Below are positions 11,880 to 25,211 of a stretch of DNA of 64,000 nucleotides, in pieces. Origin of the DNA: Pyrrhosoma nymphula (taxonomy: Eukaryota > Arthropoda > Insecta > Odonata > Coenagrionidae). The notes under the pieces are model-generated. The model was not told the DNA's origin and did no database searches. It saw only the letters and a list, made by a program, of their open reading frames with translations. How positions within the stretch are numbered: the stretch's first letter is position 1; every line of letters begins with the position of its first letter. Location of the stretch: positions 68,127,275 through 68,191,274 of the forward strand of contig OY754331.1 of NCBI GenBank assembly GCA_963573305.1, read 5' to 3'. A program made the translations under genes and the position numbers.

Positions 11880-13200
11880 GTAGACATTGTCTCATTCGCC
11901 AACTTCACCCCTTACCCACAAAATTTTAAACGGCACTCGACATGGCATACTAAACGCTAGAAGTATTTTTGAACACCGAAAGAAAAATAGTTTCCGAATC
12001 GCCGAATATTTTCGCGGCCATACCGACAAAAACCACCAGCTTTGGGCACATTAATTAAGGGTGCAATGTCCAACTCCGATGAGTGACGTAGATGGAATAA
12101 CAAGATAATTAACGGAGCAATACCGCGTCGCCTCCTCTCGACTCTAATGAATGGAGGTGAAGACTGTCTCCTTGGGAGGCAAGTCGTGATCGAAGTTAAA
12201 GCACGGAATGCTTCGCAGAGCTCAAGACGCCAGAAAAAAGCAATTATCAGTCACGGAAAACCACCTAAAGGATTATTTGGCTGATACTAAAATTTTCTAA
12301 AACGAGAGAGTTTTAGAAATTAAGCATGAAATGCAGCGATCGGTCCTTGCGATTTGAAAATAACAGGACCAAAAACGATAGAAAAAGCGTTACCCAACCG
12401 ACCCCAGCCCCAATCGACCGACATTTAACTCGCCTCTTTTCGAATGAATTTACCACTGCGGTACTTCTACAAAGACCACATGAGGTCAACTCTCGATTGC
12501 TATGATAATTATCGCACGTGATCGTACAATGTATGGCATGGTTTTGTCGATTCAGTATAGTCGAGTTACCACACCCTGTCCGTATGTTATAATTATTGCA
12601 TGGAAAATATCAAGAGGTGGTTTATCAAGCAATATTTTAACAAAACCATTCGATAATTATCACGACGTTTCGAAAATTGATTCCCAGGGCAACCAAAGTC
12701 ACAATCAATCCCAGTTAACAAAATAAATACGGAATTGTGGTAATGAAAGAGTCTCAAATTTGGGAAGATACCGGGACTATCGACGGTGTTACTTTTACGC
12801 ACTTGGCTATGCCTAAAATTGCTATGAAAAATAAATTTCCAACCTAATATATAAATGAAAAATTTGAAACAATGGGGTTTTGAATTAGTCATTAGTTTGC
12901 AGGAAATTATGGGTGGAAATATAAATTAAGAACCTAATGACTCAAAAAAAACAATTTAAAACGTATGAAATATTTCGTGCGCCAGAAAAAAGCAGAACTC
13001 TCAAACAACGGGTGTTACGTCACCAGGGAAGTACCGTGTCGATATGTGCGTTTCCATTTTTTACGACGGAATTCCGATGTAAACATTAAGGTGACGTCAC
13101 AATCAAATACAACGTCACAGGGTACGTCAAATATTTTCCATTTCATTGTCCATAACTTACAATAGTAATAAAATGTTCAAATTATATTTGCTTACCTCAA
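11880..13200. other. Intergenic DNA, nothing recognised
   Basis: Mixed composition, with short GC-rich words around 12120-12430. No exon, RNA or terminal-repeat structure was visible. Confidence 0.5.
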
Positions 13201-13204
13201 CGTT

Positions 13205-13545
13205 TTAGTTTTAAGAGATTTTCGGAGGAAAGAACAGAATTATGCGTCGTCCTTTAAAATTGCCGGGTAGTCAAATGTTTACCTGGAGATTCGGGTTAGA
13301 TAAGAATTACCTCCCATTCGGCCCTCGTTTATCATTGCTTTATGTCAGAACTTACGGAACAATTTGGACAAATTTCTCCTTTTGCGCCAATTCCAAACAT
13401 GTAAATCGCCAAAAAATCAACGTATGCACGGTGAGGATTTCACGTTTTGGGCTTAACATACTAGCTATGAAAATAGCGGATGCGCGCAACGATCATTGCA
13501 TAAAATATCATTCGGGGAAACCAATTTGGCCTCGCTGCTCGTACT
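13205..13545. repeat. Dispersed repeat C, copy 2
   Basis: GAACAGAATTATGCGTCGTC, TTTCTCCTTTTGCGCCAATT and CGGATGCGCGCAACGATCAT parallel copy 1. The weak open reading frame here has no recognisable domain. Confidence 0.6.
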
Positions 13546-14393
13546 CGCGCACAACGTAGTATCTTGTCTTTTTTCAGCGCAGCGTCAAAATCTTTCAATC
13601 AATGGTGTTTTATAAATAGAGCGATCCACATTCATTTGACAGAATGGGCCTTATGGAGAACGCTGTTGCCAAATTTACACTAACAATCAGTGTACTAACC
13701 TGTAGACCACGTAGCCAAAAATTCATAATTCAGCACTGTGTTCAAGAAAGGCACTTCACGGTACATATCATGTTTGAACATTGGAAGACTTCAAGATGTG
13801 CAGTTAGTATATTTCTTAGCACTATGGTAATTTTCCTGCTGCTATTGGCAACATAGCACTTCCGGGCATATGGAGGTTTTCACAGGCAGAGTATCTACAT
13901 AATAACCCATACTGGCCACTAAATGTGGAACAGCCTATAGTTACCTTCACGCTGTAAACATAGCCAGTGATTATCATCACTATTCCTTTTTTGACATGAA
14001 CTTTCGATAGCATAATAAAGAAATAGTGTACACAACCCTACCCTAAGAAACAGAATATGCGAAATTCAAAATGAAAACTTCCCCTGGATCCACGCTTATA
14101 AGTGTTTCCCTCACTTCTTAAGCCATCCACTTTAAAAATTAAAGCCACTCTTAAACACATTGGTGTCCACCTTGAACGAATTCTAAGCAGCATAATTTAA
14201 ACGGGAGTCGTCCAAATGGCGGAGAGATGAACACGAATGTGCACAATTCACAATGCAAAAAAATCCTCGTAAACGTCGACGATGGCGTCACCGGTTTGAA
14301 CACGAGAACTACTTTGTGGCATTGCATGCGCGGTACTTCGCGAAATTATACCCTAGTCCCTTTAAAAGCCCCTGTGAAATTCTCAATGAAAGG

Positions 14394-14472
14394 AGGACGG
14401 CTGGGTAACGTAATGGGTTGCAAAGCATTCGGCGCACATTGTGAGACCCGGGTACGAATCCCAGACCTACAA
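14394..14472 (+). repeat. tRNA-like SINE head
   Basis: GGGTAACGTAATGGGTTGC (A-box-like) and CCCGGGTACGAATCCCAG (strong B box) with tRNA-like spacing. No complete cloverleaf, so not a functional tRNA. Confidence 0.5.
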
Positions 14473-14613
14473 TTGAGTTACTTCATCAAAGATGTCACAC
14501 GCGTACATCACCTTAACATTGACTCCAAAATTACTCGTTAAAGTGATCCAAATCGCTACGATTCCACGGTTACCTCTTATTCGCCAAATTAATACTTGAA
14601 CTGGTGCATATTA

Positions 14614-15066
14614 CCGTATTTCTCCGAATATAAGCCGCACTTTTTTTCCCGATTTTGGGGCCCCAAAATCGGGGTGCGGCTTATATTCGAGGTGTTGCTT
14701 AAACTCGAGAACTTTCTCATAAATCGTAAAAACGACCGATTTGAACAAATCAGCCATTCGGATTCACGCGGACGCCAGCTAAACTCGCCTATGCCACGGG
14801 GAAAATAAAAAATAACGCAGAAAAAAAGTGAAATTGGTGCATAATTTATCCATATATTAAAGGATAATATAGGTAACATTGTGTCACAGCTACATAGGTA
14901 ATGTAAAAACAGATATAAAATTCTAATGCCTAATACTGTAGGTGGTACGGGATGCACTAAAAAGGGTGCGGCTTAAATTCGCGTATTAACTTTTTTCCCT
15001 GTTTGAGACCCCAAAAAACGGGGTGCGGCTTATATTCGAGTGCGGCTTATATTCGGAGAAATACAG
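14614..15066. mobile_element. MITE with TA target (Tc1/mariner-like)
   Basis: Inverted ends CCGTATTTCTCCGAATATAA / CTGTATTTCTCCGAATATAA continue to GCCGCAC, flanked by TA (14612-14613, 15067-15068). The GCGGCTTATATTCG word recurs four times or nearly so near the ends. Ends of this wording are widespread in animal genomes. No transposase. Confidence 0.88.
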
Positions 15067-15069
15067 TAT

Positions 15070-17200
15070 ATCACAAATTAAATGCTACGCTTAAGATAGG
15101 ATAGGAGAGGCATTTGTGGAGCTTGACGGGAAACAAGAGTATCACAGGAAAGGAGAGTAAAGCAAACGACTTGATTAAAGCGGATGTCCCACGGTTTCCG
15201 TTTTAAACAAAACAGTTGACCCAATTGATTTGTGCAACGTGTGACAGGCAGAGTTGAAATAAAATGAAACTTCATTCCAAGATTTTGATGAATTGATTTG
15301 ACTAATGGCTTGGAATCTAATTACACTTGGGTATGACCTTAGAATTCCTATCGTATCACGACACAAAAATCCGTTAGGGCAAATGATTGTGGATAGTAGG
15401 CTGCCGCGGAGTTCATTGTTAAATCTCTTCATTCATTGGGTCTTCTCTCGCGCATGTTGTCACCAACCAACCAATAGACGCACGAGAGGACCCCAAAAAC
15501 GAAGACATTCGACGTTTGGTCGATTTTTTTCCTAAAATATTCTGACAGAGGGTCATCGGTTTAGTTTGAGAGACTCACCACAAACCGAACACTCGAGAGC
15601 CTTAAGTCGTAGAGATTCCATTCATTAGCGCGTTAGTGCATCAGTGTGAAAGGCTGGAGTGAAGATAAACCAGAAGTAGACGAAGGTGACAACATACCCA
15701 TAAAAAGTCCAAGTCTAAACACTGATGAGGAAGGCAGAAAGTTAAGAGCACGTTGAACAGGTAGTACATCCGGCCGGCATTTATGTCCAAAATACGGTTT
15801 TGATTTGAGTTGAAAAATTGTACCGACAAATATAAGTATATTCGTATTATTTTCTACGAGAGTGAAATTAAAAACTGAGAAATCGAATAAAAACGCCCCA
15901 AAAATACTAGCCAGATCTTTGATATGGCGCGTAGCGTAGCATAGTTGTGAAACTAGGTCACGGAGGAAAAAGGATGTGGACATACAAGAGACTAGGGAAT
16001 TGTGGGACTAGAAAGATGGGGAAAGTCAGCCAAATAGAGACAATTAAAGGAAGAAGAGTGGGAAAGATGGTGGGCGAAGAGAGAAGACTGGTGACGGGGA
16101 GGGATTTTGAAGAGTCAAGAAGGTCCAAGGCCCTATTATAAGGAGCATGGGATGCTTGAAGATGCGATAGGAGGAAAGATGTAAGGTAAAAGGGAGAGAA
16201 GGCATTTTTTATGTCGTAGAGAGGAAATGAAGATACCAAATAATGTGAATCAGGAATTTAGCTACAAGGATGCCCCATTTCGAATCCCTCCGAAAGTTTT
16301 TTTCCGTTAGAAAAAAACTATTTTGGTGCGAAGAAACAAATGAAAGAAAATATACATTATCTTAATCAATTCGGCATGATGATTAAGGACCTAGTCGTCG
16401 ACCACCAGCAAAATACGCTATTTCTGAGATAATACGCAGATAACGTAGTTGAAGAAGGGAACATCCATTTTTTAAATAATTTATTTCGATATGATTTTAA
16501 ATTCCGATAGCAATAAAAGAAAATTCATTGTCTCATTCAGTCTTCAGAATTCATACTTCAGAAAATTCACTCACAGACTTACATTAGTCAATACTCTTTC
16601 AGTACTTTTTGTTTATGTTGTACTGATTTAATTAGATATTTATTTACTCTCACTCACACCACCTAGCGGAAAATAATTCTATTACAATATATTTATCCAA
16701 TAATAAACATCAACAGCAATTTATAATAAAAATTGCACTGCTCCTGGCTTGTAAAATCATAGCGCAATAAGAAATTTAAAAATTGACATAGTAAACTATC
16801 GCGATCAGCACATCGAATTTATTAAGATAAGGTACTATTTCTTCTATTAGGTTCCACGCACCAAAATAGTGCCAACTGCGAGACCGTACAAAGTCGTAAA
16901 TCTGGTAAAGAAGCTAATTACGGAAGAAATATTTTTCAAGATTACCACAACCAGCAGCGTGATCCCAAACTGATTCGCTAAGCATATTTTAGGTGGCCTC
17001 GGCTCAGGAATAGTTTGAGAAGTCCTAAAGCCAAAATGGCGAGCGGGCTTATCTGTCCACTAGACCTTGGTTGGGAAATGACAAGCCTCCAACTTTACCG
17101 ATTAATTATTATTGATTCGGCAAGCAGTACTTGTAGAGCAAATATTTGCCGATGACACGAAAGCTGCAGCAAACCAATCTTCGGATTAATGACTGCAGAC
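15070..17200. other. Intergenic DNA, nothing recognised
   Basis: AT-rich, with a purine-rich stretch near 15950-16200. Open stretches on both strands lack recognisable domains. Confidence 0.5.
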
Positions 17201-17224
17201 AACATCTACATATTACACTTCAAG

Positions 17225-17592
17225 CAACCAGAGAGGCGTGAGGCAGGGGCTGTCAGGGCACCAGCTATGGAAAGGGGGAGAATAGAGAAAATGAGGGGGG
17301 ACAGGACAGAGGTTAATAGTATGTTAACGATGTATATTATGTTAGTGTCACGCTGTTTTTGTTATCATCACTAACGTTGTGTGGAAAGGATAAGTTTTTT
17401 TGTACATATGTTTGGCAGTGTATCTCTTCCATTGTGTCGATTCTATCAGTTATAGCGATAAAGCGCGGAGTCAAAATAGCATCCTTCTCGTCGCACTGAA
17501 TCTCAAACCTAATTTTTAAAAGTAATCTTAGCCAAAGCGTGTAGCCTCCGAGTCTCTAGTAGCTCCCAAACCAGCCCTCCCGTTTACGTGCC
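17225..17592 (-). mobile_element. CR1-like LINE 3' end, copy 1
   Basis: In reverse it carries a decayed C-terminal peptide with LETRRL-like residues near 17545. The 3' UTR shares GTTATCATCACTAA, TGTGTGGAAA and the block around CACCAGCTATG with copies at 49105-49560 and 60640-63645. The frame has stops and is not functional. Confidence 0.7.
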
Positions 17593-17599
17593 AAAAAGT

Positions 17600-17720
17600 T
17601 AGTTTGAATAAAATATTAAGCATTTTGAAGTTGGCAATGAAGACTTGCGACCTTGGGAATCCTCGTAGTCAAACGCTGAGATGGCCTTACTCCCCCTTAA
17701 GGAGCCAATGGCCTCTTCCA
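17600..17720. repeat. Dispersed repeat D, copy 2
   Basis: AGTTGGCAATGAAGACTTGC and GACCTTGGGAATCCTCGTAG match copy 1. It lies just left of the TA tract. Confidence 0.5.
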
Positions 17721-17865
17721 CAGATTATAGTCTTCAGCGCGACTGCCACCATGCTTAGCTACCATTATACTTCTATCGTAAACAATATTAAAATATCTAT
17801 CCACGGAATGAATGATTTAAGGAATTCTCGGAGAAGAGATTGAATATAGTTTTCACGACTCCATA

Positions 17866-17868
<3 letters not shown>

Positions 17869-17910
<42 letters not shown>
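17869..17910. repeat. (TA)21 microsatellite
   Basis: 42 bp of perfect TA, immediately left of a SINE-like segment. Confidence 0.98.
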
Positions 17911-17913
<3 letters not shown>

Positions 17914-18135
17914 GGTCCGTGGTCCGTTCAAATCCTCGGTCTGTCAGAATTAAACCTGAAGACGGACAGCTGAGTTAGCTGGTGAAAAGTTGAAGATAAA
18001 TTCTTCTCGGGTTACACATCGTGTCAGGTCCTCCATCTCTGCCGACGTTTCGACTCACAACTCACTCATCATCTTCAGGGCTCTTGAAGATGACGACGAT
18101 CAGGAGTACCTGACCCGAGAAGAATTTAAACATCA
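17911..18135. repeat. SINE-like segment with fold-back core
   Basis: GTCCGTTCAAATCCTCGGTC resembles a Pol III B box just after the TA tract. Further on, AAATTCTTCTCGGGT (18000) and its reverse complement ACCCGAGAAGAATTT (18113-18127) flank GCCGACGTTTCGAC and CATCATCTTCAGGGC. The CTTGAAGATGACGACGAT word is shared with the fold-back at 59 kb. Confidence 0.6.
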
Positions 18136-18234
18136 AGATTCGCCGGAAAAGAATTAGTTCGTGTATAAACGTTCGTCCCAGACAATCTAACCCGGAGTGA
18201 ATCCCGTGAAAATTATTTAAACTAAAGATTGAGA

Positions 18235-18618
18235 ATTAATCTAAATTGGCAAAGAAAGCCAAGGAATTTTGACTCCTATCAACGAATTTCGGTAATCCAG
18301 GCGACACTCGATTGGGAGAGTTAAAATCTCGTAAGCACGTGCGTATAGTCTCGTAAGGCCCGACTACCGAAGACTTCGATGACCGAAATGCATGCATCAT
18401 GATCGTCGGTCGTTCGATCCTAAGATTGGTTGACTGCAGCACTACATCACACCTTTCATATGAATGCAAGGCTGCATCTTCTAAGGATACGAATGCGGTG
18501 GTTTCCTCTTGCCTTCCACATCACAGAACTCGGGCCGAGTCGTGAATTTTCACTCTCAAACCTGTGACCCTCACATTTGAGAGTCGAACATGCTACCCCT
18601 GGGCCAACCCGACCACCG
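18235..18618 (-). repeat. tRNA-derived SINE, minus strand
   Basis: In reverse it starts GGTGGTCGGGTTGGCCCAGG with an A box, then CACAGGTTTGAGAGT as a B box about 40 bp on. The body includes GGCAAGAGGAAACCACCGCA, wording common in arthropod tRNA-headed SINEs. The 3' limit is approximate. Confidence 0.6.
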
Positions 18619-18765
18619 ATGCATGCATAGGAGTCAAAATAACTTTGCTTTCATTGAAAAATTGGATTAATCTTTCATTTAAATTTTCTTGTATAAGTAA
18701 CGGTTTCGGGCCAACTATGTGGAATCCTTCATACTAAGAAAGTTAGACGAAAATCCGAAACAGCA

Positions 18766-18917
18766 TTTCCACATGTAATTTGATTATTCACGACCATGGT
18801 TTTGTTAGAGAGTAACATCACCAGGTCGCGTGTCATCTGAGTAACATCATCATTACACCTGACTACGTTACTCTGTACCGAAACCATGATCGTGAATAAT
18901 TAAATTACATGTGGAAA
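18766..18917. mobile_element. 152-bp MITE
   Basis: Inverted halves TTTCCACATGTAATTTGATT / TTTCCACATGTAATTTAATT, continuing through ATTCACGA and CATGGTTT to GAGTAAC. The hairpin covers most of its length. No certain target duplication. Confidence 0.8.
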
Positions 18918-19277
18918 AAACTTCGCCAAACTTCCTTAATTTTTTTTGTCAATTGCTCTCTTCTTAAATTACGTGAAAATTATATTCCACCGATTCATGG
19001 CTATTCGGATTTCGCGAGCTCATTTGGAATATTCCAGTCGTAAGTCGAAATGAGACTGCGCGGTGGGTAAAGAGCAGTCTCTCCTCCTCCTTCAAGCAAG
19101 CGCACACTTCCAACCCATTCAATAAAACCGTCCCGAGACATATCGGTGCCAAAATGCCTTGTTACTTACATACAAACTCGGATGCAGCTTCTTCGGCGTC
19201 TCCGTTGCCAAAACCTATCCTGCAACACAATGATAGTTCCTCCCCCACCAACCCGCGTTGGTCCAATTACACCTCTT

Positions 19278-19302
19278 CCCCCCCCCCCCCCCCCCCCCCC
19301 CC
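19278..19302. repeat. Poly-C run of 25
   Basis: Mononucleotide run that produces false polyproline or polyglycine open stretches. Flanked by a small CpG-rich patch (19310-19385). Confidence 0.95.
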
Positions 19303-20559
19303 TCCGCGCCTTTTGTCACCGCAATTGTGCCGCAGGCGCGGCGGGTTCCGGGACGCACCAAAACCTGGCAACCGCGAAGGAGGAGGATAACGAGAAAATT
19401 CAAACCCGTACGGAGTTTTGAACGACCGAAAGTAATAAAAGGAAAAAACACTGAAATATACTACCAGGGCGACTAGCGCTATGAAAGACCAACGGAAAAA
19501 AAGTTGGTGTGATTAAGACCACACGGGAGAAGTGTAAACTTCTATGGTGATATTCTGATAAATATATTACATAAAAAATATTATGGAAAGTATTTTGGGT
19601 ATAAAAGAAATACATACAGGATCAGCACAGCGCGCTCTCCCGCGCTCTGCTATAGCTAATACACATATGCGTACCTAATATTACTATATATAGCCGAGCG
19701 TGACGTGAGAAAAAGAGCGTGACGTTCAGGAGCGTTACGCCCAGAATCCGATTTACCGCCTGCAAAATTTTCTGTGCGTGGTACGCCTATAGAAGTTTGC
19801 ACTTAAAAAAGAATGTAAATATTTAACGGACGGACGTGTGTCAGCAAATTTAAACCGGCCGGAACAACGCGATGACTTGGGAGTAAATGTTTTGGAAATC
19901 CGGATTCCTTGAAATGTGACTCACCTCAAAGCACGGTTTCGTGATGCCTAGTTTACGTAATCTGTCGTCTAACATGGTCGTGGAAATTAATTTGAAAGTT
20001 GTCGACGGTTCGGTTTCATGATGTATGAACGCGAGACTCTATTACTCGACGTCGGTCTCGATGGCAGACAAGTGTACCCTTGACGGCACTTACCAGCCAC
20101 CAGTTACCCAAACAACATGAAAAAATGCAAAACAACCTTTTATAGGCACGTTTAATTTGCACAAACATCAAAGCAAACGCGTGGTTAAGGCCTACTTACT
20201 TCACCGTTAATACGAAAAATACATAATCTAACAAATGTGTGAAATTTGCACTGAAAATATCATTGGTCTGTACTGGGATCCCACAGACTAGTGCGAAAAC
20301 GAGCGGGTGACTTCGTTAAAGTTACTGCGTGGTATGTTTCGCAGTTCTTCCCACAATCTAAGCTAAAAAACAAAATGAATTAGGAATAATAATGTACTAA
20401 ATAATGATTCACCGCCGTAGGTACCTACACACAAAACATAGCACGCAGCCAATCGCAATGGTGAAATACGAAATCGCATCACACCAATATTACGAAATGT
20501 ATCCACAAAAAATGATCAGTTGCTCGACAAAAGCTGGTACTCAAGAGGCAATTTACCTT

Positions 20560-20635
20560 GAATTAGGACAATGCTTGATGGTATAACCGACCGGCTATTG
20601 GGATATCTGGGTTTGAATTCCGGTAAAGCGGTAGC
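20560..20635 (+). repeat. Weak tRNA-like segment
   Basis: CTGGGTTTGAATTCCGGT resembles a B box; an A box about 40 bp upstream is poor. Listed as a possible SINE remnant only. Confidence 0.3.
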
Positions 20636-23617
20636 TTTTCCTGGACATTTCCTGAATTTCCGGACACTTAAACGTTACACACTTCACCGTTACCTTCCTA
20701 GTTCCTCGATTCATTTCTGGAGATCATTTCGCTTTTTCAAAAGTCCCACACAAAGACAAAAATGCGCAATAACGCGAACTCACGATGATATACGTCTAAT
20801 ACGGCACAAAACGATCTAATACCGAGGCCGAATTATGACAAACTAACTGATGTAAGGAACCCTTCTCCCACGCTTGTTGTCTGATTTGATAACATAGCAG
20901 ATTGACACAAATGGAGAACTATTCAATGCACTGGAAAGCAAGCAAATACTAACTAACTACACTAACTAACTTAAAACTCCTACATGTTCTCCGTCCATTC
21001 CATGATAAAAATCACGATTCTTTCGTAAGGCCTGTTGCATATTCATCCTCCGACTGATACATTATAGTGGCTGACGAGATAACTTGTGGATCGCTAACTA
21101 ACTTATGAGATGACATCATGATGCGGGACGACTGGGAAGTTCTCAGATTCAATATCATCCAGGAAAGTAAAAAGTCTTCCACCGCCAAAAGGCAATTCAC
21201 AAGCCCCTTGTACGCCGACACCTGGGTGTGTTCGTTATTGAAGGAGGCCTACAACAACTGAGGCACAGAGTACACACATAGGCGCCAATAGCGACAATGG
21301 CTGTAATAATTTTATGCGCAATTCGTTATGTTTTGTTCGCCCAAGTCTTCCAAGTATAGCGATCTTCCCCTCGCCCCCGGGATACTTTTTTCGTTTTACT
21401 GTTTTAGAAAAAAAATCCAGTAACACAGCCTAATACTCTGCATCATTAAGCGACAAAGCGGAAAAGAAAGAAAAAAACATAAAAAGATGAAAAACGAGAT
21501 GAAAAGACAGCCATATGCTCTATCCAATTATCCCATATTACCCCATTCCCCATCTGCGGTCAATTACTGAGTAGCTGTTTAAACTTTGCTGATTCCACGA
21601 TCCTTACCATAAATTAGTCAATACCCTTCAAATCTTTTCAGAATACTTATTTATGAGTACAATATTTTCATCCAGTGTAGCACATGGCTTGGTGGTGACT
21701 GAAAGTGAAAAGTTAATTCTCAAAGATTGCTCTAACCTCCAGTGCGTTTATACCTGAACTACCCATCCTCAAGCCTTTCTTGCTACTAGAAATATTACGT
21801 TTCACTTAATGTAAGCTCCTTAAACTATGCAATTTGGGGACAAAAGCTCCCATTTAAAAAATTCAAATTTCATGACTAAAAAAAAACAGTATAACCTACG
21901 TGGATGTCCAAATAGAGACCTGATTCAGTCATTTAAGACTGTTTTGAACTGCCCATCATGAACTACGTTTCCTACAAAATATTAAGTAAAATATTTCCTG
22001 CCAAACTAATGCAAAAAGAGTATTTGGTATTTTAATCTAATTTTATATGGGTAATGCCATTCAAATAAGAGGTTTCTGACAAACAATGGATCATATTTAG
22101 CCTTTGAATGTCAAAGAGCGTTCCCAAACTGCAATTTTTCCATACCGACACACATCTCTCACATCACAATAGCTTTTCATACTTTCAGAGAAGATTGAAA
22201 TTTAATCACCGACATAAAGACTGATTTGATATCCAAGGGAGAGCTGAATTTTTAGTTGAGTCCAGTCCTGGGGCTGTCAATTCATGCACTCACTGAACTC
22301 AAAGAGAAAAAAGGAGACAGTGAAAGTTATCTAGAAAATGGGGCAGAGAACCAATGAACTATTTAAGGGGAAATGTATAATTATACAACATCATCTCCCA
22401 AAAAGTCAATTTACTCATTCTTGGCACGACTGCTAACAATGGCTTGTTACTGAAACCAAGCTACACCAAAACAGCATATACAAGTATATAAAAAAGGCCT
22501 ATATATACGTAAATGGCTTTGTGGCATATGTGTGCTGATAGCTGATCCATTGAAACTTTTACAGTTAGGGATTCTAATGTTTGAGGGTACAAGTAACTTT
22601 TTCAGTACACTTAGGCAAAACTGGGGCAAGAGATATTTGTAAATAGTCTCTGATAATATACAAAAAGCTGGAAAGAAAAGTAATATTCCACGATGCGATA
22701 TTGGCTATTCTCTTTAGAATAAACACAGAGTTGCACTTTGAAAACTCACAGCCCAACAATTTACTATTTCACAGAACTGTCAAGGGTGCCGACCGTATCA
22801 ACACAGTCAACAAGGGAAAAGAGAAAGTCTTAATGTTGCATAAGGAAGAGAAATATTCAGCAAGGTAAAATAGTGCTCAGTAACATAATTTCCTAGGATT
22901 CCTTTACCACACATGCTCTGTCTCCAAATAAGTCAACAACTTCCTTAGAGTGGGTATTACGATAGACATTTCCTGACATGATGGAAATGGACATTGGCCT
23001 TCACGATGCTTGGTGATTAATAAATAATAACCTATTATGATGGTTGGACTTGAACAGACAATGAGCGAACCTCATCAAAGTCAACTTCCATCATGCTACA
23101 TCAATGACAGCCAACCACAGGAGAGCTTTTTTCTATACTTACAAAATTTCCTTTCCAGATTATATATCTTACTTTATAACTTTACAATGAAACATAGTTC
23201 ATCATTTGCTAGTATTTATGTGAATTACTGATATTTTTGTAATAAAATGTGAAAATAAATAGCTATGTCACAACCGATCATAATGATAGCAAAATGGTCA
23301 ACAATTGGGGCTGATACTCCATTCAATCGTATTACACTCTTCCTCAATAGGAAGGCAATAGAAAATTGAATGCCACCATTCATTCCTATCAAGTCAGGTA
23401 ATATCAATCATAATCCTGCCCTTATGCTGCATGCCCTGCAGGTGTAAATGATGCGAGAACTGACCCATGGTCACCAAGTTCTTTTTCCTCTTTAGCTACC
23501 AACTTTCTTACACTGCATTACCCATAGGTACTTAGGTACCATTTCATAGGTACTTATGTACAGTATGACAAAATTGTACTTTCATTCAGAGATGTTTGGT
23601 CTGCTGGATGTTCAAAT

Positions 23618-23722
23618 TTTGGGGCCCGGCCTCCTGGGCCCTTCGGACCCGAGCCCGAAATCTAGTGCGTGGCCCGGGCGGGAAACCCTGCCTTCCCACC
23701 CTGGCCACGCCGCCCCTCCTTA
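23618..23722. other. GC-rich block in AT-rich DNA
   Basis: About 100 bp with GGGGCCCGGCCTCCTGGGCC and GTGGCCCGGGCGGGAAACC. It looks like a fragment of a GC-rich repeat. No ORF or RNA fold is recognised. Confidence 0.5.
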
Positions 23723-25012
23723 CAGGTGATGCAATCAAGGAAATGCCATGGCTAGTTCGTGGTATCCTAAAAATTTTCCAGGAAAGGTTCAGTAGTTTCT
23801 AAGGGCTAGAGATCATATTACAATCCTTAGGATTGCAATTCCTTCGAATAAACGCAGTGGAATAGGAAGAAAGGATTGGATAGATAATCATACAGATTGG
23901 TTGGAGCAGAAAGGGAAGTTTCTATTTGCAGGCAAATAAGAGATTAGGATTGGGCGAGAGAGCCAATCAGGTTTCAGAGCTGATGGATGAAGGCACGACA
24001 TGCCTTTATATTTTTGCCAGCAATAACCACTCCCATTTTTCCATTCCCTGTTTACATCCATGTGGCTTCTGATGATCAATCTACAGTTTTGTACAAGTTC
24101 TCACAGTGGCTTCGAGTTGGCAAATGCTTTAGTCAGCTTTTCACCCACACTGTTCACTTCTCAGGAATGCTAGCTAATATGGCTAAAATGCCTAAGCAAA
24201 CGATTCTCCCTCTTTCAAGCTTTCTTTTTCCTTCTCGCATCTTGCTCTTAACCAATAATATTTACTGCTCAAATTATTTGATTTATTTAAAATTTGTCTC
24301 AGTAAGCACCGCCACAACCACATTTTGTTTGTGGGCATAGATTTTAAAAATGCCACTTCATTCCTTGAGACTGCAATCGTCTAGTGGGATATGGCAATTT
24401 TTGTGAGCTAGTACGATTGGATATAATTTAAAGGATTGAAATTCCATAGTGGAAATGACATTAGATGAATTGCCGCTTCCTATATTTTCACCAGAGCTTA
24501 AGAATATTCCTGACTCCATTGCTCATTTCTAAGACATCTACATTGGCCACATAGGCATTTAAGAGTTAGTTGCCAATTCCACTTTGCAAGTATGAATCAA
24601 AACCGTGCCCATTGTAGAACACACATACAGGGTCCTTACAGAGGTGGTACATCTAAATAGGAGCACAGTGTGTTATGCAATAAACTAGACGACACAAACA
24701 GTACCTATGCGTATAGGTTGCAGACTGAAACTGGCACCACCACCCCTTAGGAATCACTATGCAATCATAAAACATCAAACGTCGCAATCATTTTAAGCAT
24801 ATGTGGTTAACTGAAGAAACTTTACCACTCTACATGCACATCTTTCTCTTTTGAAGTTCTCCCATTTACTTCTCCGTATCAGTCTAAAACTAAATTTTGA
24901 GGCATCAACATAATTTCCTGCAACACTCTCACATAGAAGTACAAAAATTCAAGCACAACCCACAGCATGCAACTTCAAATGTATGGCAAACAATGAAAAG
25001 GTAACCACTCAC

Positions 25013-25211
25013 CATCTGGAAGGTCTTGTTTATTTGCAAATATAAGAATTATAGCATCACGCATTTCCCTATCATTGATTATGCGATGTAATTCTTGACG
25101 GGCCTCATCAATTCGATCCCTGTCGGCACAATCGACTACAAAAATGAGGCCTTGTGTTCCAGTATAGTAATGCCTCCAAAGTGGACGGATCTTATCTTGA
25201 CCTCCAACATC
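25013..25211 (-). CDS. ARF6: ARF6 small GTPase, coding exon 3
   Basis: This exon encodes residues 63-128, starting DVGGQDK (switch 2, with catalytic Gln67) and ending in NKQDLPD (guanine-specificity motif, Asn122). In between lie RPLWRHYYTGTQ, FVVDCADRDR and the Arf6-typical ELHRIINDREMRD. The acceptor is a pyrimidine-rich tract ending TTTTAG at 25212. The exon ends with one base of codon 129 before the donor GTGAGT at 25012. The remaining 47 or so codons (AMKPHE onward in the family) should be in another exon at lower coordinates. I looked for that exon down to about 19 kb by eye, and less carefully below that, and did not find it. The gene is therefore incomplete as seen here. Confidence 0.97.

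Larger units (their letters stand above)
19400..25012. other. AT-rich DNA beyond ARF6 exon 3, probably intron or 3' flank
   Basis: The last ARF6 exon would be expected here or further left on the minus strand, but I did not see AMKPHE- or NWYVQP-coding sequence. Short direct words (CTAACTAACTA near 20950) and the GC block at 23618 are the only visible features. Confidence 0.45.

Noticed and set aside
14589..14957. 122-codon minus-strand open stretch
   Set aside because: It spans a TA-target MITE from its terminal repeats inward and has no recognisable domain.
19146..19476. Overlapping open stretches rich in proline or glycine on both strands
   Set aside because: They result from a 25-base poly-C run and surrounding low-complexity sequence; no domain is present.
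21012..21221. Candidate for the missing ARF6 terminal exon
   Set aside because: The minus-strand translation does not contain any ARF C-terminal motif such as NWYVQ or the GLYEGL region.
23987..24340. 117-codon plus-strand open stretch as a gene
   Set aside because: AT-rich, no recognisable domain, no splice context; expected by chance at this composition.
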